64,000 nucleotides of DNA from Nymphaea colorata (taxonomy: Eukaryota; Streptophyta; Magnoliopsida; Nymphaeales; Nymphaeaceae), in contig NC_045142.1 in NCBI RefSeq assembly GCF_008831285.2, forward strand, positions 21,393,354 to 21,457,353, given 5' to 3'. Of the stretch, positions 30,201 through 42,782 are shown in pieces. Position numbers and translations under genes: made by a program. The notes below the pieces were generated by a model, which saw only the letters and a list, made by a program, of their open reading frames with translations, had not been told where the DNA came from and made no database searches. Within the stretch, counting starts at the first letter, position 1. The number at the start of each line of letters is the position of its first letter.

Positions 30201-33200
30201 AACAATTCATTTCTAAGTGTTGGATTATATTCATGGCTGGACTCGATGTTAAAAACTCAAATTTTTCAACATCAGAATTGGAGCAATGTCAAAATTTTAC
30301 AAAAAAATATGAAAAAATGCAATTTCAAAGCAAATTTCAAATCTAAAGAACAATTTAAATTCAAATCATGAATTTGACTCGTGACATGAATCCTAACATA
30401 GGATTATGAGTCCAAACTGGATTCAAATTAGAATTTGAAATCCCAATCCAATTACCAATGTCATTTGAAATCCATATCCGATTGCAAAATTCAAATTTTG
30501 ATTTAAATCTGAGAATTACATCTAATTCGGTCTAGAATGATGTGTGGGACCCACATGTAGTGCCACCTAGGTCATGTGGTCAAAAGCCCCCAAGGGGTTA
30601 CGACTTCTTCTTTTCAAAAATATCTCTTCACAATTACTTGACTCAGTCAAAGTACAATTTAGCTCAACCAAGATCTTTCCTAACTCAAATTCCTCAAATT
30701 ATCTCAATCAAATCAATATCAGCTTGTAGATGAACTTTGACTATGGTTATTTGGTCAAATTTGACTAATTTAGACAATTGTGCCCTTCTATAATCAAATC
30801 GAGATTTCAGAACTTAAATTGGGATTTTATGAAAGGAAAATGTACATTTTAATTTGTCAAATATATAAATCAAAAAATTGAAATTCAATATTTAAAACCA
30901 AATTTTGATTCAATTGAGATCCATTTTCAATCAAATTATGGACGAAAATACCTTTTTAAGCCAAATTTAATAAAATTTTCAAAATTTATTCAAATTTAAA
31001 TTCAATTGTTATAATTCAATAACATTTAGAGCTTATTATTTTTGAGGTCTTCATCAAATTGCTGCAGCAATGAGCTAGAAGGAAAAGCCAAGGAGGAGAA
31101 AAAAAATCATCCAAGCCCCCTTCCCTCTCTCTCATTTCCTTCTTCTCCTTCCCCTATTCTCTTTATCGATTTTGCCAAGTTAGGTTGCTTAAGTGAAACC
31201 TTACTTAAGATTTTCATGGTGAGAAGCTCTCTCTTCCCCACTGTAAATTCCAACAAGTAAGCCATTCCTCTTCTCACTTTGCTACGCTTGAATCCAAGTT
31301 TCGATTCTTGCTTAGGATTGCTTGAATTAGAAAACAAGCAAAGAGGAAGATCAAGCATCAAGACTGACCATAAAGTAGGTAATTCCAATCCATTTTTCTT
31401 CTATTTCAGTTTCTTGCTATTTATTTTTAATTCCAGCACTCATGGGAAGGATTTATTTTCATATTTTTCATGGTTGGGAATGATGTCCAGCTAAACAAAA
31501 AGCCACGAATCAAATGTATATATCAATGCATGATGCATGCTTGAATCAGTGATTTCCACGTGAGAAAGAGGTTTGCTATAGTATATATAATATAAATGCC
31601 AATTATGGACGGACACATTCTTATAAAAGTGATCCACCTTTGCATGGTGAAATTAAAGATGAACCAGCTTGAGTTTTGCTTAATAAAGACGAAGGTCTGA
31701 AATCGCTTTCATTTCATCTTAAAGTTTTGCTTAATTCCAGCAACTCATACACAAAGTGTATGTAATTTTCTGAAATTAGGTCATACTTTACAGGGGTTGG
31801 TTTAGAAATTTTAAAGTTTACATGCTTGACATGCTAATGTTAAGCCACAAAGTGGCTATGTCTTGTAGAACAATAAAAAGTTTTAATCCTATCTAATCGG
31901 CTCTCTAAAATTCCTTTTAGAAATTGTTGATTTCATTTATCAATTTTCAAACTTACATGAAATTGATTATATTTCAAGAACAATGTAAGATCATACTTAA
32001 GACCCTAATCTTTATATCCCCTATAGAACAAAATCAAAAGTGTTTTAATAGTCCAAGAAATGGATGGATTTTTTAGCACAAGAATTTGGAATTTAGCTTG
32101 ATTTTGGGGAGAAAGAAAAGTTATTAGAATTCCATGACATGAATCAGAGCATGTGGCACATGCTTTTTGCCGACTTGGATGTTTAGTTCACATGGAGTCA
32201 AACTGAATTTCATCATTTTCTAAGAGTCAAACACTCTTATAATCAATATTTAATTTTAAATAATTTAAATTGGAATAAAAATCTGATTTTTATGGCAATT
32301 TTGAGGAAAATAGATAATAGCCACGTTTCCCCAATATTCAAAAGGTGGATTTCATCTTCATTTGCCTAAATTTTAATTCTTTTGAGATTCTCATCCATGA
32401 CACAAGTTTATAGACTGCTTCTCTAACTTGTGCTTGAGAATATGATAAGCACATTTAAAGAAAGTCCTATATTTTAATTAAAATCAATCTTTAAGTGTAT
32501 ATTGTATGATGTATGATGTGTGATTTCATATGAATAGACTTTGAGAGATTATGAGAGAGGTGAGCATGAATGTTTCAAATGAATGAACTTTGAGAGATTA
32601 TGAGAGAGTGAAGAATCTATGTCTCATATAGTTTCGTTTTGTATTTTGCACGTTCACACTCACTCAAAGTCAATAGCACCACATGCATCTTCTCAAGAAA
32701 TTAAGCGATTCATATTTTAGTTGCAAAAAAATGGTGACCATGTCATATTACAACAAGAATTTGTGAACTTCACTTAACTTTCAAAGAAAACACAAGCAGT
32801 GCATTAATAATCTTGGCCAAAATATGTTTAGAAAACAACACGTTTTGTAATAATTTGGAACCTATGTTTCATCACAAGAATGAACTCTTCCTAACTAAAA
32901 CCCAAGTTTCTAACATTTTATACCCAATCACACGATTTGGCAAAAGAAAATTTTTCTTGCTAAGGTTACTTTGCCATTTTCACAAAAGTTGATCATAAGA
33001 TGTTCACAATTTCAATCCAAAACTCATCTTTAGTTCACAACAAAAAAGTTAATTTCAATCTTCAAAATCCCCAATTAAAACTATTTTCAAGAATCATGGA
33101 TTTCAAAACAAATGGCACAACAAAGGTTTTCAAATCAACTTGAAAACCCTCCAATCTTCAAATAACATACCAAAAAAAAGATCATTTTCCAAGGAGTCTA

Positions 33201-33490
33201 TTTTTGAATACAAGTTCAAATCACTTATTCAAGATGAACTTTGATTCTTGAATCCAAAACCTCAATGCACAAGCATATAGGATTTGCATCAATAGCTTGT
33301 ACATGGTCTGAATAATCCTTAGTCATTGGTCCAATTACCCCTGTGAAAAGCGGCAGGAATGGTTGGACCTCGTACCGACAGGCAGATCCCTTTCACATGA
33401 TTTTTTTTCAAAATTAATTAAAAAAAATTGCTGATTGTGCATTCAACGCCCTCGAGGACAGGGTAGGGGCCCGTCATCGTCTGTCTAAAG
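30200..33490 (+). repeat. Possible long LTR-type sequence of a gypsy element
   Basis: The region is non-coding, rich in AATTTGAAAT-type motifs at 30240-31000, then a CT-rich leader-like stretch at 31100-31260, then AT-rich DNA ending with a GC-richer piece (AGGGGCCCGTC near 33465). This composition is typical of the multi-kilobase LTRs of Del/Tekay-type plant gypsy elements. I cannot find matching ends, a partner LTR or a target duplication, so the call is an inference from composition. Confidence 0.25.
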
Positions 33491-34439
33491 ATTTATTGGA
33501 TCATATACAAGTTGTGTGGGATATCAATTGCACAAAACTTTCATGCATATCGACATCATGTAGTAAACATTGAGGAGATTCCATGAACCCCCTTTTACTT
33601 CAATTTGTCATACCATCCTCAATTTAGGAGTTGTATGAAGCCCATGTATGCTCTCAAATCTTTAAATCTATCTTGTTGGAATTTATGCAACATCGCCATC
33701 TATTTTGCATCTTCTCATGAGTTTTTTTTTTTAAAAAAACAAATCCTTACCTACATCATATCTCAGTCACTCAGTTTTCGGGCTATTTCTAGGACATTAG
33801 TCTAAGATATAGCCTTATAACTGGACCACCCAATTGGACTAAAAAGTCCCCTGATTAGTACCAAAATGGACAATAGTCCCGATATATCGATGGGTGAAAA
33901 AGGAGATTGGAGAGCCCAATTCTAGAGAACCCTTGGAGGAGTCTATGCTAGTACCATATATTTGGTATATAGGTATACATTGAACTTGAGATAAATCGGG
34001 AACAATTTACCCATTTATTCTCCATAGGTTCCAAGATCAATTTTCAAAACAATGCATATAGGCAAAAGTCCTAGGGAATGCATTATCAAAATTTCATTAA
34101 TTGCTTGTTTGAATGCATGCGATGTGATGTTTTACAACGCCTCCAAACCCATGTCCAATGCCAAAACTCTTCTCAAGTTTCTATTGGGCCAATTTATGTC
34201 AACATCTAATACTTTTTTTTGTCCAGATAAACTCAGAAAGCATTTTTCCATATGACCACATCCTATTCGGGTCATGTCAAGGGCGATCTGGATTTTGTAT
34301 CATCCCAAATGGAGTCTACCTACCTCAGTAGTATCATTAATTGTACCCAACTTTCTGATGTATGTTGTCGGGCCACTTAGAAGATTGTGGTCTCGAAGAA
34401 GCAGCCAGTCTTGCCATGCAACCTGTTAACAACAGTCTA
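33491..34439. other. Sequence without recognised gene
   Basis: A T-run followed by an A-run lies at 33721-33740. There are short open frames only, with no domain visible. The sequence may belong to the same decayed element as its neighbours. Confidence 0.4.
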
Positions 34440-35000
34440 ATTCATGTGACTGTTGAAAGATAGAACCCAAGAACCAGCACATTCTGGTTCACATGGAGTG
34501 AAATGACAATCACTCTAGATGGGTTTTCTAGCATTATGGGTTTGCCAGAGGCAAAAGGTTATCCAAGATGACCAATTGAATACCAGTTCCTTGTGAACCA
34601 AGGTCAATTCAATACTCTAGAAGTAGTCTGTAAACTCACAGGAAAACAAAGCTGGCCCTTTCTAGAGAAAGATGGACATCAATACCTCCAACTACACAAA
34701 CTTGGTGAAGCATATTTCCAATATGTCAACCCTACTTTACTATCTAGAAGTGTTGCAGACAAGTACAAAAACTCCAAGGTGACTTGTACCGCAGATCTCA
34801 TCTTCTTCAACAATGAAAAACTCCAAGGTGACTTGTACCGCGGATCTCATCTTCTTCTCTTGGGCGGGATCTAAATCTGTTACTTGAAATTTAATGAATG
34901 GAGAGCTTGCGAAGTTCTACGGAGGATGTTTTACTGAAGCAGATTCCATTGGATCTGCTTGGGAAGTAGAACCTTTCATTCAAAATTTGGTTAAGTAAAT
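34440..35000 (+). pseudogene. Plant-mobile-domain-like protein pseudogene
   Basis: The plant mobile domain (aminotransferase-like family) is found in host nuclear proteins and inside some plant transposons. Here NPRTSTFWFTWSEMTITLDG and FSSIMGLPEAKGYP match its N-terminal signature. An open stretch 34593-34874 continues with VCKLTGKQSWPFLEKDG and LGEAYFQYVNP, then ADLIFF. A 49-bp tandem duplication near 34771-34868 disrupts the frame. Beyond it FNEWRACEVLRRMF and IGSAWEVEPFIQNLVK can be read across shifts. A stop occurs after GYPR. It is clearly decayed; the family assignment is from memory of the motif and moderate. Confidence 0.5.
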
Positions 35001-36647
35001 GCTAATACAGCACCACATTGAGCTAAATCTATGGTGACATGTGCAATGCATTGGAGTTTGCCTTCAACTTAGGCTTATGCAAAGTGCAGATTTTCTTTGT
35101 TCTAAAGAAAATTGTAAACCTGCAAAGCTCAGGAGCCAAGTTTGGAACCACGTAAAAATAAAGGAATGGTAGTTACATGGCACAGTAGATTGTAGAACGC
35201 AAAGGTGTTACCTAGAGGTAACTGGTTTGTGTTTGTTTGTAGTTATTAAGGTCTACCTGCTGATGCCAAACTTCAACATGTAGGGTCTTCCATTGTTTTT
35301 GTCTTTAAGTTGTGTGGAGGGCTTGTGAAGATCTATCTCACTTTCTTTTCTCATATACTAATGCTATGAACATTTAGCAATACATCTATTCATGGTTTGG
35401 AGTTGATAAATTCCATACCTCAGACTTTTTCTCTGTCTTGAACTGGTGGTGGAGGAAGAGGTTCTCATGTAAAGAATTCGGATGGTGTTGGCTTGCCTGC
35501 TTCAATATCACAATCTGGAAGCTATGGTGTTTCAAAAATTAGGTGGTGCATAAAGAGGTGGTTAAGCTAGCTGAGATTGCTAAGAGGGAAGTCTGAAACT
35601 CATGTTGTGAGGTATTCTATAAACAAGAATGAGGACAATATGTAAAACATGCGATAAATATCTAGCTGCAAACCTTAATTTTCAGCCATTTTTGGCATTG
35701 TCAGAGTAAAGATGAGTGGGGGCTGGAAGTGGTCACATTGTGTTGCAAATGTTTATAAAGTGGCTGGTTTACTATGGTTTAATGTCTCCCCAATCAGCAA
35801 AACCAGGTTGGTGGTACAAAGGTTTCTCTTCTCAAACATGATCATAATTATGGACTCTGTTCATGTAGAGAGAATTCCTAAAGTCTGTCATGTTGCTCTA
35901 ATCACAAATTGTCATGCTCTTAGTTCTCGTGTCAAAACTAAGAGAGTGACTCTGGTTCATTGGTAGGCTCAATAGTGAGAAAGTATTCCGTGGTTAAAGA
36001 TCACTTCTCTTTGGAGGCTATCTCCTTTGGAAACTCCTTTGTCGTTGACAAAGTCAAAAAAACAAAAAACAAAAGAAAAGCCAACATTAATGATAATGAA
36101 GGTCACTGATTCAGGTCAGACAAATCCTGAAAAGTGCTGACCTTGACCATGAAAAATTTGCTGAGTGAGGAAGAAAGTGATGAGGCTTAGTTAGAGGCCA
36201 GTTCTTAATTGTGTTTTTTCAGTTGATTTTTTTTTCTTTATATTATTTTTCATCAATAATGGAAGGAGAAACCCAGCCCGGTTGCATCAGAACGGTTCCT
36301 CGTCAAGGAAAGTGTGGCATTTCGGGCCCCCATTGTGCTCTACATTATTTTTAGCAATACAGACGAAAGTGGAAAGAACAATATTTTTTTGAAAATTACC
36401 GTTTTCAAGAACTAAGAACCTTAATGAATAGTTGAAGGAAGAAGGTTGACAAGTTAACATACTCCTTAGGAAAATAAGGTTCCTAGTGATAAATATAATT
36501 ATAAATACAAATAAATATTTATTAAATAAACAAATATATATATATATATATATATTCATTTTAATCTTCTGGATGTTGGATGACTAATAGATTTAAAATA
36601 TGTCACTGATAAACCCGTAAACCAATAAAAAAAGTGCCATAAATAGG
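35001..36647. other. Decayed sequence downstream of the PMD-like pseudogene
   Basis: Short plus-strand frames (for example 35712-35966) may be remnants of the same gene or element, but none is recognised. A (TA)n tract lies at 36535-36555. Otherwise I see nothing in it. Confidence 0.4.
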
Positions 36648-36872
36648 CACTATTTGTTACATTGTTGCTAATACAGCCGCATGCTTTAGCGACCGATCTT
36701 TATTTGTAGTAATAAGACAAGATCTAAGAAATGACAAATTTGAATATGTGTGTGTGTGTGGATTCAAATTTGACGGATGCTAGATATTGTCATATATCCC
36801 AAAATAAAACACTATTTGCTAAAATATAGATACTATAGGGGTATTAGCAACGGTTGATGGTTTCTGGTAGTG
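36648..36872. mobile_element. Small CACTA-like non-autonomous element
   Basis: The left end reads CACTATTTGTTAC and the reverse complement of the right end reads CACTACCAGAAACC. Each is followed within 15-25 bases by the same subterminal motif GTTGCTAATAC. CACTA termini plus a repeated subterminal motif are the mark of CACTA (EnSpm) elements. Size is 225 bp. I see no clear 3-bp target duplication. A related right end may lie at about 39640-39660. Confidence 0.4.
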
Positions 36873-37199
36873 TGTTTTTATAATAGTTTATCGTGAATTC
36901 AACAACAATTACCTAACAACACTGGGCATTCAACATGCTAGAATTCTCCCATATAAAAAAGTACTAGTAATATCATAAGTAGTTTTAATTTTTATAGGTG
37001 AAGACTAAGTAGCACCATTGTATGGTGTCTAATGATATTTTAATTAGATTACTATAAACTCATGCACAAAATGACTTTGATCATATCTAAAGGGTGCAAA
37101 AGGTTCCATGTTCGGTTTTAAGCTAGGCTTCTTTCAAATGCATCACTCAAAAATATTAATTGACAATCACTCGACCAGAGATAACTTTTTCAGTGAATT
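36873..37199. other. AT-rich spacer
   Basis: I see nothing recognisable here. The sequence becomes copia-derived from about 37200. Confidence 0.5.
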
Positions 37200-37805
37200 T
37201 TATCAGCCAATTTATGCAAAATCCAACTCAAGCTCACTTTCAAATTGCCAAGCGTATTCTCTGATATATCAAAGGAACTACCGACTATGGCATTCATATC
37301 CTCTCTCAAAGCACCATGGATAGATATGCCCTCTCAGATGCGGATTGGGCTGGTTGCCATCTCACCAGAAGATCCATGACAGGGTACTGTACTTTCCCAG
37401 GAGCTAACTGTATTTCCTGGAGTGCAGAAAAGCAATCCACCGTCGCTCGATCCAGCGCGGAGGCTGAATATTACTCCAAGGCATCAACAGCTGTAGAATT
37501 GACTTGGCTCCTTCAAAACCTTCGAGATATTGGCATTACAATTACGAAAGCACCTATTCTTCATTGTGATAATATCAACACACTTTATTTTTAACCAAAA
37601 ATCCAGTTTTCCACAATCAGTCAAAACATATTCAAATTGATTATCATTATGTGCGTGAAATGACCAGTTCAAGGCACCTGACCACTAGATACGTCAATTC
37701 TTCGGGCCAAATTCTAGACATATGCACCAAAGCCTTGAGCAAAGATCAATTTTTTGACTTACAAGACAAACTCAAAGTCATCAGCCATTCCCATTTACGG
37801 GGGCA
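37200..37805 (+). pseudogene. Copia RNase H and polypurine tract
   Basis: A plus-strand copia C-terminus. It contains DADWAGCHLTRRSMTGYC, SWSAEKQSTVARSSAEAEY and LLQNLRDIGI with HCDN. After a frameshift at about 37590-37650 come VREMTSSRHLTTRYVNSSGQ and CTKALSKDQF, the usual end of copia Pol. The purine-rich ACGGGGGCA at 37797-37805 sits where a polypurine tract should be. The upstream RT is missing except for a short YIKGTTDYGIH-like trace near 37265. Confidence 0.9.
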
Positions 37806-38510
37806 TATTAAAGAAAACTATTCAAATCTGGCTCACGACAATTTTGACAAATCGAGCCAACAAGGAAGTTTTCAATCAAATAATGCAATGCCCATATCAA
37901 CTGCAACATCCAGCTATGGCATCGACAGCTGCAAGGAACAAATTGAAGTTTTCACTCAAATGCTGAAACACCCAACACAACTACAATGTCTCACCAAAAT
38001 GAAAACAGAAAATGGAAAGTGCAACATCAAACTCAGCATCAAATGAAACTTCCTATGCAATGTCGATCAGTAATGGCCCCAACAAATGGAAGGTATAAAT
38101 CAAATTAAAACAATTGATTATCATGCGTGAGCCATAATGGTCCTGATCTGGCCCACGTTTCTTACACTAAAAGTCAAGGAGAAAAAAAAAATGGTCCTGA
38201 TGAAACGTTAAGAAGAAAAGAGAAAAAGAAAGATCATAATGATGTTGAATTGGCTCACGCCTCTCAAATTGAAACATTAGAGGGAAATAAAGAAACCAAT
38301 GAAATCATTATATCCAAAAATCTCTCATCGGTTACAGGGTGATTTATGCTGCTTCATGTGCCCTATATAATATATTGATGTGCATAGGATGAATAGTGTG
38401 AAAAAAGGCAAGAAAGCCTTTCCTAGTGTGGATGAAGGTTCTCCTGAACTGAACCACGTCAAACTTTGTCTCCTTTCTTCTTGCCTTTCTCTCTCTTTTT
38501 CTTTATATTG
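37806..38510 (+). repeat. LTR-like sequence between two copia fragments
   Basis: Begins TATTAAAGAAAAC directly after the polypurine tract; the canonical TG appears mutated to TA. It contains a TATA-like CCTATATAATATA at about 38361-38375. It ends in a long pyrimidine-rich stretch up to TATATTGTAG at 38511. The 3' boundary is not defined because no PBS follows. Confidence 0.6.
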
Positions 38511-39420
38511 TAGTCACTGCCACAAAGTAGGTCACTCAAGGGGGAGATGTTTCAAGCTAAATGGATGCCCTCCCAACTTAAAAGGAGGAAAACAAAGAGC
38601 TGGTGGTACTAATGCCGTAGATGGAGATAAAATACATTTTAATGCTTCAGTGTCTATTGTTTTGCCTAATCGAAGCAAGGATCAAGCTCATGTTCTAACC
38701 ATGGATGAATACAATAAGTTAAAACAACTTCTTAAAGATCGAACTGCTCTTGTGCCACAGCTGCCCAATGGTCAATCTCATTTTGCAGGTATGATATATT
38801 CACAATCAAGCACATGGATCACTGACAGTGGTGCCTCTGACCACATGTCATCGTCCCGTAATTTTCTGTCTAATGTTATTGTCTTACAATCACCTTATCC
38901 CATAAAAGTACCAAATGGAACCATGGTACATGCTACTCATATTGGTGAAGCCTCTCTACAACTTTCTTTGATACTAAAAAATGTTTACTATATTCCAAAT
39001 TGTATCAGTAAGTAAACTTGTTTCACTTACTAAATGTCAAGTCGTCTTTGGTTCCAATGGTTGCTCCTTGCAGGACCTGAATTCTAGGACAATGATTGGA
39101 CTGGGTAGTTTGAGAGATGGCCTGTTCGTACATAAGATCTCTGATCTTTCACATTAACCGTTGGCAATGAACTGTATTCTCAAGTGAACAGATATATGGC
39201 ATCTTAGACTTGGGCATCCATCACAAGCCATGAATTATCTACTTTCTCAGCCATAATCTAGCATTAAAATGTAAACATTTTATTGTGACATATGCAAACT
39301 AACAAAACAGTCAAGATTACCTTTTAATGAAAGTGTCTCTTGTTCAAATCATCCATTTGATTTGTTGCATTGTGATATTTGGGGCCATATTCCCAAGCCT
39401 TATTTTCTGGAGCAGTGTGT
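38511..39420 (+). pseudogene. Copia zinc knuckle, protease and integrase fragment
   Basis: Starts abruptly at the Gag zinc knuckle CSHCHKVGHSRGRC (intact CX2CX4HX4C). The protease motif WITDSGASDHMSSS near 38815-38855 is intact. The frame ends at a TAA near 39013. Broken integrase follows: HLRLGHPSQAMNYL, CDICKLTKQSRLPF and LLHCDIWG (39230-39390). The Gag N-terminus, leader and PBS are absent, and the piece joins directly to the LTR-like sequence. The reading order RNase H - LTR - Gag is that of two tandem copies sharing an LTR, followed by a deletion. Confidence 0.88.
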
Positions 39421-40485
39421 TTTTTTTAGGCTATACATTTGGTCAAAAATCATATATATATGTCCTCGAACTTCTCCACCCAGCTCTAGATAGAGAAATC
39501 CTCCAACCTCTCACAGTAGATCACATAGTGCATTTTATTAAGCAATGCATTTATTTACACGCTCAATGCATTATATTGGGTGGCTGTAAAAAATGAGGAC
39601 TAGCAATAGTTTACGACATGTACATAGCAACAGTTCCTAGTGTTTTTAGCAACAATTAACAATGCATTTAAAGACTAATTTTTAATGGTTTAAAAAATTG
39701 GAGCATCCAGTACACAAAAGCACAATACATACATATACATAGACACATATATCCACCTACTTTTTGCTTCTGGGTTTTGTATGTGATTTTACATTTGGTC
39801 TAATATCTAGATCCAAATACCCAACAAGAACATTCAACCTTTGGTCGATTTTCAAACATAAAAGTAGGTTCTTAAGATGTTGTTTGGCAAAGTAATACAT
39901 TGTTGCTGCCCCATAAATCTGTCCTAGCAAATAAGACAGATTCATAGAAGACTTGTTACAGTGTTGCATGTACAGTAGGAGACATTAATAACAATGTGTT
40001 ACTGTCGTCAGACAGCCCCTGAGGTAACCAGTCTGTTTTGGAATGAAAAAATTTAAGTTAAAAAACATAAGGCTTGGTCGGACCTAACCCAACCCTCTGA
40101 CATCCCTAGGTTCGGCAGGTTGACATGACCAAAGAGGAGGGATGGATTGGAAAAACTGCAGATGCCATTTTTGGCCAACTCCAGTGATGTCATTGATCGA
40201 TTCCTCAACGACGCCATGGATGGTTGCCTGAGTCTTCAACATCGATGGACGATGGCAAACTGTGGATGCTAGACTCTAGATGGTCCATGTGGGCCTGCAG
40301 TTTGAGAGTGAGATCGAGGCTGAGAGCTACTTTGTCAATATTTTGGAAATTTCTTTAAGTGAAATGTGAAATCAAGTGGAAACTGAAAGAAACCCGAAAG
40401 CACTTCTGCGTCTTTTAAAATGGGCCATTGATGATGAATTGGCTATATATCATGCTTCATTCAGAATCACTTGAATAAAGATTGG
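39421..40485. other. Sequence without recognised gene
   Basis: Contains a possible CACTA-type right end near 39640-39660 (reverse complement CACTAGGAACTGTTGC) and otherwise no supported feature. Confidence 0.4.
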
Positions 40486-40690
40486 TTGATTGCCTCAAGG
40501 CACATAGGGCAACTGGGTGGCAAGTAGTTCATATCCAAGGAGTTCGAGGTTTGAATCTTGTGGCCGCTGTCACATTCTAGTGTGTTATTTCTCTGGATTG
40601 CAAACCATGGCAAGTGGAGTTGACGATGTACAGTATGTCCACCTAAGCCTCGAAGCAGGACAAAATCTTGAAAGCATAAGGGCATGGCCT
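40486..40690 (+). mobile_element. Possible tRNA-derived SINE
   Basis: An A-box-like GGGCAACTGGGTGG is followed about 45 bases later by a B-box-like GAGGTTTGAATCTTG, the spacing of an RNA polymerase III promoter. It precedes a 100-bp body. No A- or T-tail or target duplication is clear. Both boxes deviate from consensus. Confidence 0.3.
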
Positions 40691-40930
40691 TAATAGTTTT
40701 ATGGAAAAGACAGTTTCTTCTAAGTAAACAATAAATAAATATTGGCCGATTTGTATAACATGTCAGGACACTTCATTCGACAAAAACGCAACATCATGAT
40801 AAACCATTAATTTCCATATCAGGCATCTTCCATCTGAAATGGCTGCCTATTCAGATAGAACAACATAAACAAATTGCACGATAACCATCATGCACTCCAA
40901 ACATGACAGAAAAGCACATGCTAAAATTAC

Positions 40931-41090
40931 CTCGCTTTGGAAGCTGCATTGCCCGCAGAACACGTAAGGCATTTCTAGCAGTAGTTGGTGCCAATGATAG
41001 AAAAGCACATGCTAAAATTATTGCCCGCAGAACACATAAGGCATTTCTAGCAGTAGTTGGTGCCAACAATTGAAAAACTTCACCTTTGAA
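40931..41090 (-). pseudogene. Midasin-like exon fragment with internal duplication
   Basis: The minus-strand exon encodes LLAPTTARNALRVLRAMQLP, which resembles the segment before a Walker A motif in midasin (MDN1), the AAA ATPase that remodels pre-60S ribosomes. It ends CAAAGCGAG before GTAATTTTAG, a plausible 5' splice site. The exon is partly duplicated with a period of about 72 bp, and the upstream unit lacks about 19 bases around the splice site. The expected next exon (GSPGVGKTSL) is not visible downstream. It is probably a captured or duplicated gene fragment; the family call rests on a short match. Confidence 0.45.
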
Positions 41091-42782
41091 GTTCTTGTCA
41101 CCCAAAATGAAAAAAATGTGGCCAATTAATCAAAATTACGAACTTGCAGGAATTCACAGGATGCAACCATCACCACTTCCCAAATGAACAAAGTACAAAT
41201 TATTTTGATGTGTAAATCATTAGTATTACTATCCAAAGATCTACTTGAAAAAGAAAAAGTCCCAACATCAGCAGAAAAATGGTCCATTTGTTCCTCCTTG
41301 ATTCTCAGAGACGAACTCTTTAGTTCAACTAAAGATTTCATTTTCCAAATAAAAGATCACTTACCATCCAAATAAGTTACCACATGGCCGGGAATCAAGA
41401 GGTGATTCTTGTGCAAGAAGATGTATGCAGTATGACACACGGAACTTATCTTAAACTCTGCCACGTGCTAGAATTATTTCATGCACCACAAAAGATGTGT
41501 GTGCCCTAAGCTATACAAAATTGGATAATCAGAAACCAATACGAATGTAGTTGCATTCCATATGAAGGTGTACCCATGCGCCTTCCAAATTTTCCTACAT
41601 TGCAATCATATGGAGTAATGCTTTTCAAGTATCTATGATTAGGATTTTTGTCATTTTCTTTTCATTACATGCTTATGTTCAAACCCACACTTCTAGCAGA
41701 GAAAAAAAAGATTCTACAGCCTCCTCACTGACAGTCCACAGCAATGATAGAACCTAACCTGCCTATTGTAGTAGGATGGCTCTTTATTCCACAAGACCTG
41801 GACAATTACCCTTACTCCATCAAACTGGGAGTTTATGTGTCCCTTGCTCATCCCTGGTTAGGGCATTCCTTCCTTCTCTTCCTCCCTTGTTAAGATTAGG
41901 CCACCACCTGGCCACCAAGATGATACCTAGTAGCTTTCAGTACAAGCATTAAAAGTCATATGGACGCAAAGATGCAAGTCACACAACAAACGTCATTTTA
42001 GATAGACCAGTTCAACCAATTACTGACCTGGACAGTTCAAATGAGCACAGGTTTGGAGACAAAGAGCAAATGCAGGCATCAGCCTGATACTATTTAATGA
42101 TTAGTGTGAAATATGTATGCCAGCACACACAAACAGCCATGCCCCTAACACATTGGAACCTATACCGAGTCTGACTAATGTGCAACAACAAATGTTCTGC
42201 ATTATGTGACAGCCACACAGGAAACTTTATTTGGACAATATGAAAATCTTGAATATGGTTTCCAACACATAGGTTGGTCGAGTGCAGCAGTGATCAACTA
42301 GCTTTTGGTTCACATAATTCAAAAAGCAAGGGAGAACTAACCAACAGACCTCATATGGAATCCTAATGAACCAGAATTAAGAAGGGCCAGGATAGAGGTT
42401 CTAGCATCCCACCTCAACCAACACATCTTGAGATGAAGAAAAAAAAAATATTTATAGAACTTAAAACTTCAAAATTAATATTTATTTTGCTTGGCTCACC
42501 TAAGAAATGCAGTTTAGCCCGCCATGCACCTGACAGCCACCCAGGTAAAACTAGGGCAAGTTTTGGTTATACACATTTGGTCCCGAAAGGCTATATTTTG
42601 GAACTCAGAACTCAAAAGGGTACACTTGTGTCTGATATGGCATGTGAAACATCATGCAATCCAAACCTATTTCTTTGTTTATCCTTGACAGAAAGAGGTC
42701 ATCTACTGCAATTAAAAGAAAGAGGTCATCCCAACATTCCTAGTCTTCCAAGCAAATGGTGTTGACAAAAACAGATTTAAAC
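41091..42782. other. Mostly non-coding, possible gene-fragment introns
   Basis: On the minus strand, TTGGATG followed by GTAAGTGATC at about 41355-41370 is another splice-donor-like site, perhaps from the same fragment as the midasin-like exon. No other domain is recognised. Confidence 0.35.

Noticed and set aside
30200-33490. A definite full-length gypsy element
   Set aside because: No RT, integrase, PBS or paired LTR could be found; only the LTR-like composition supports it, so it is kept as a weak repeat call.
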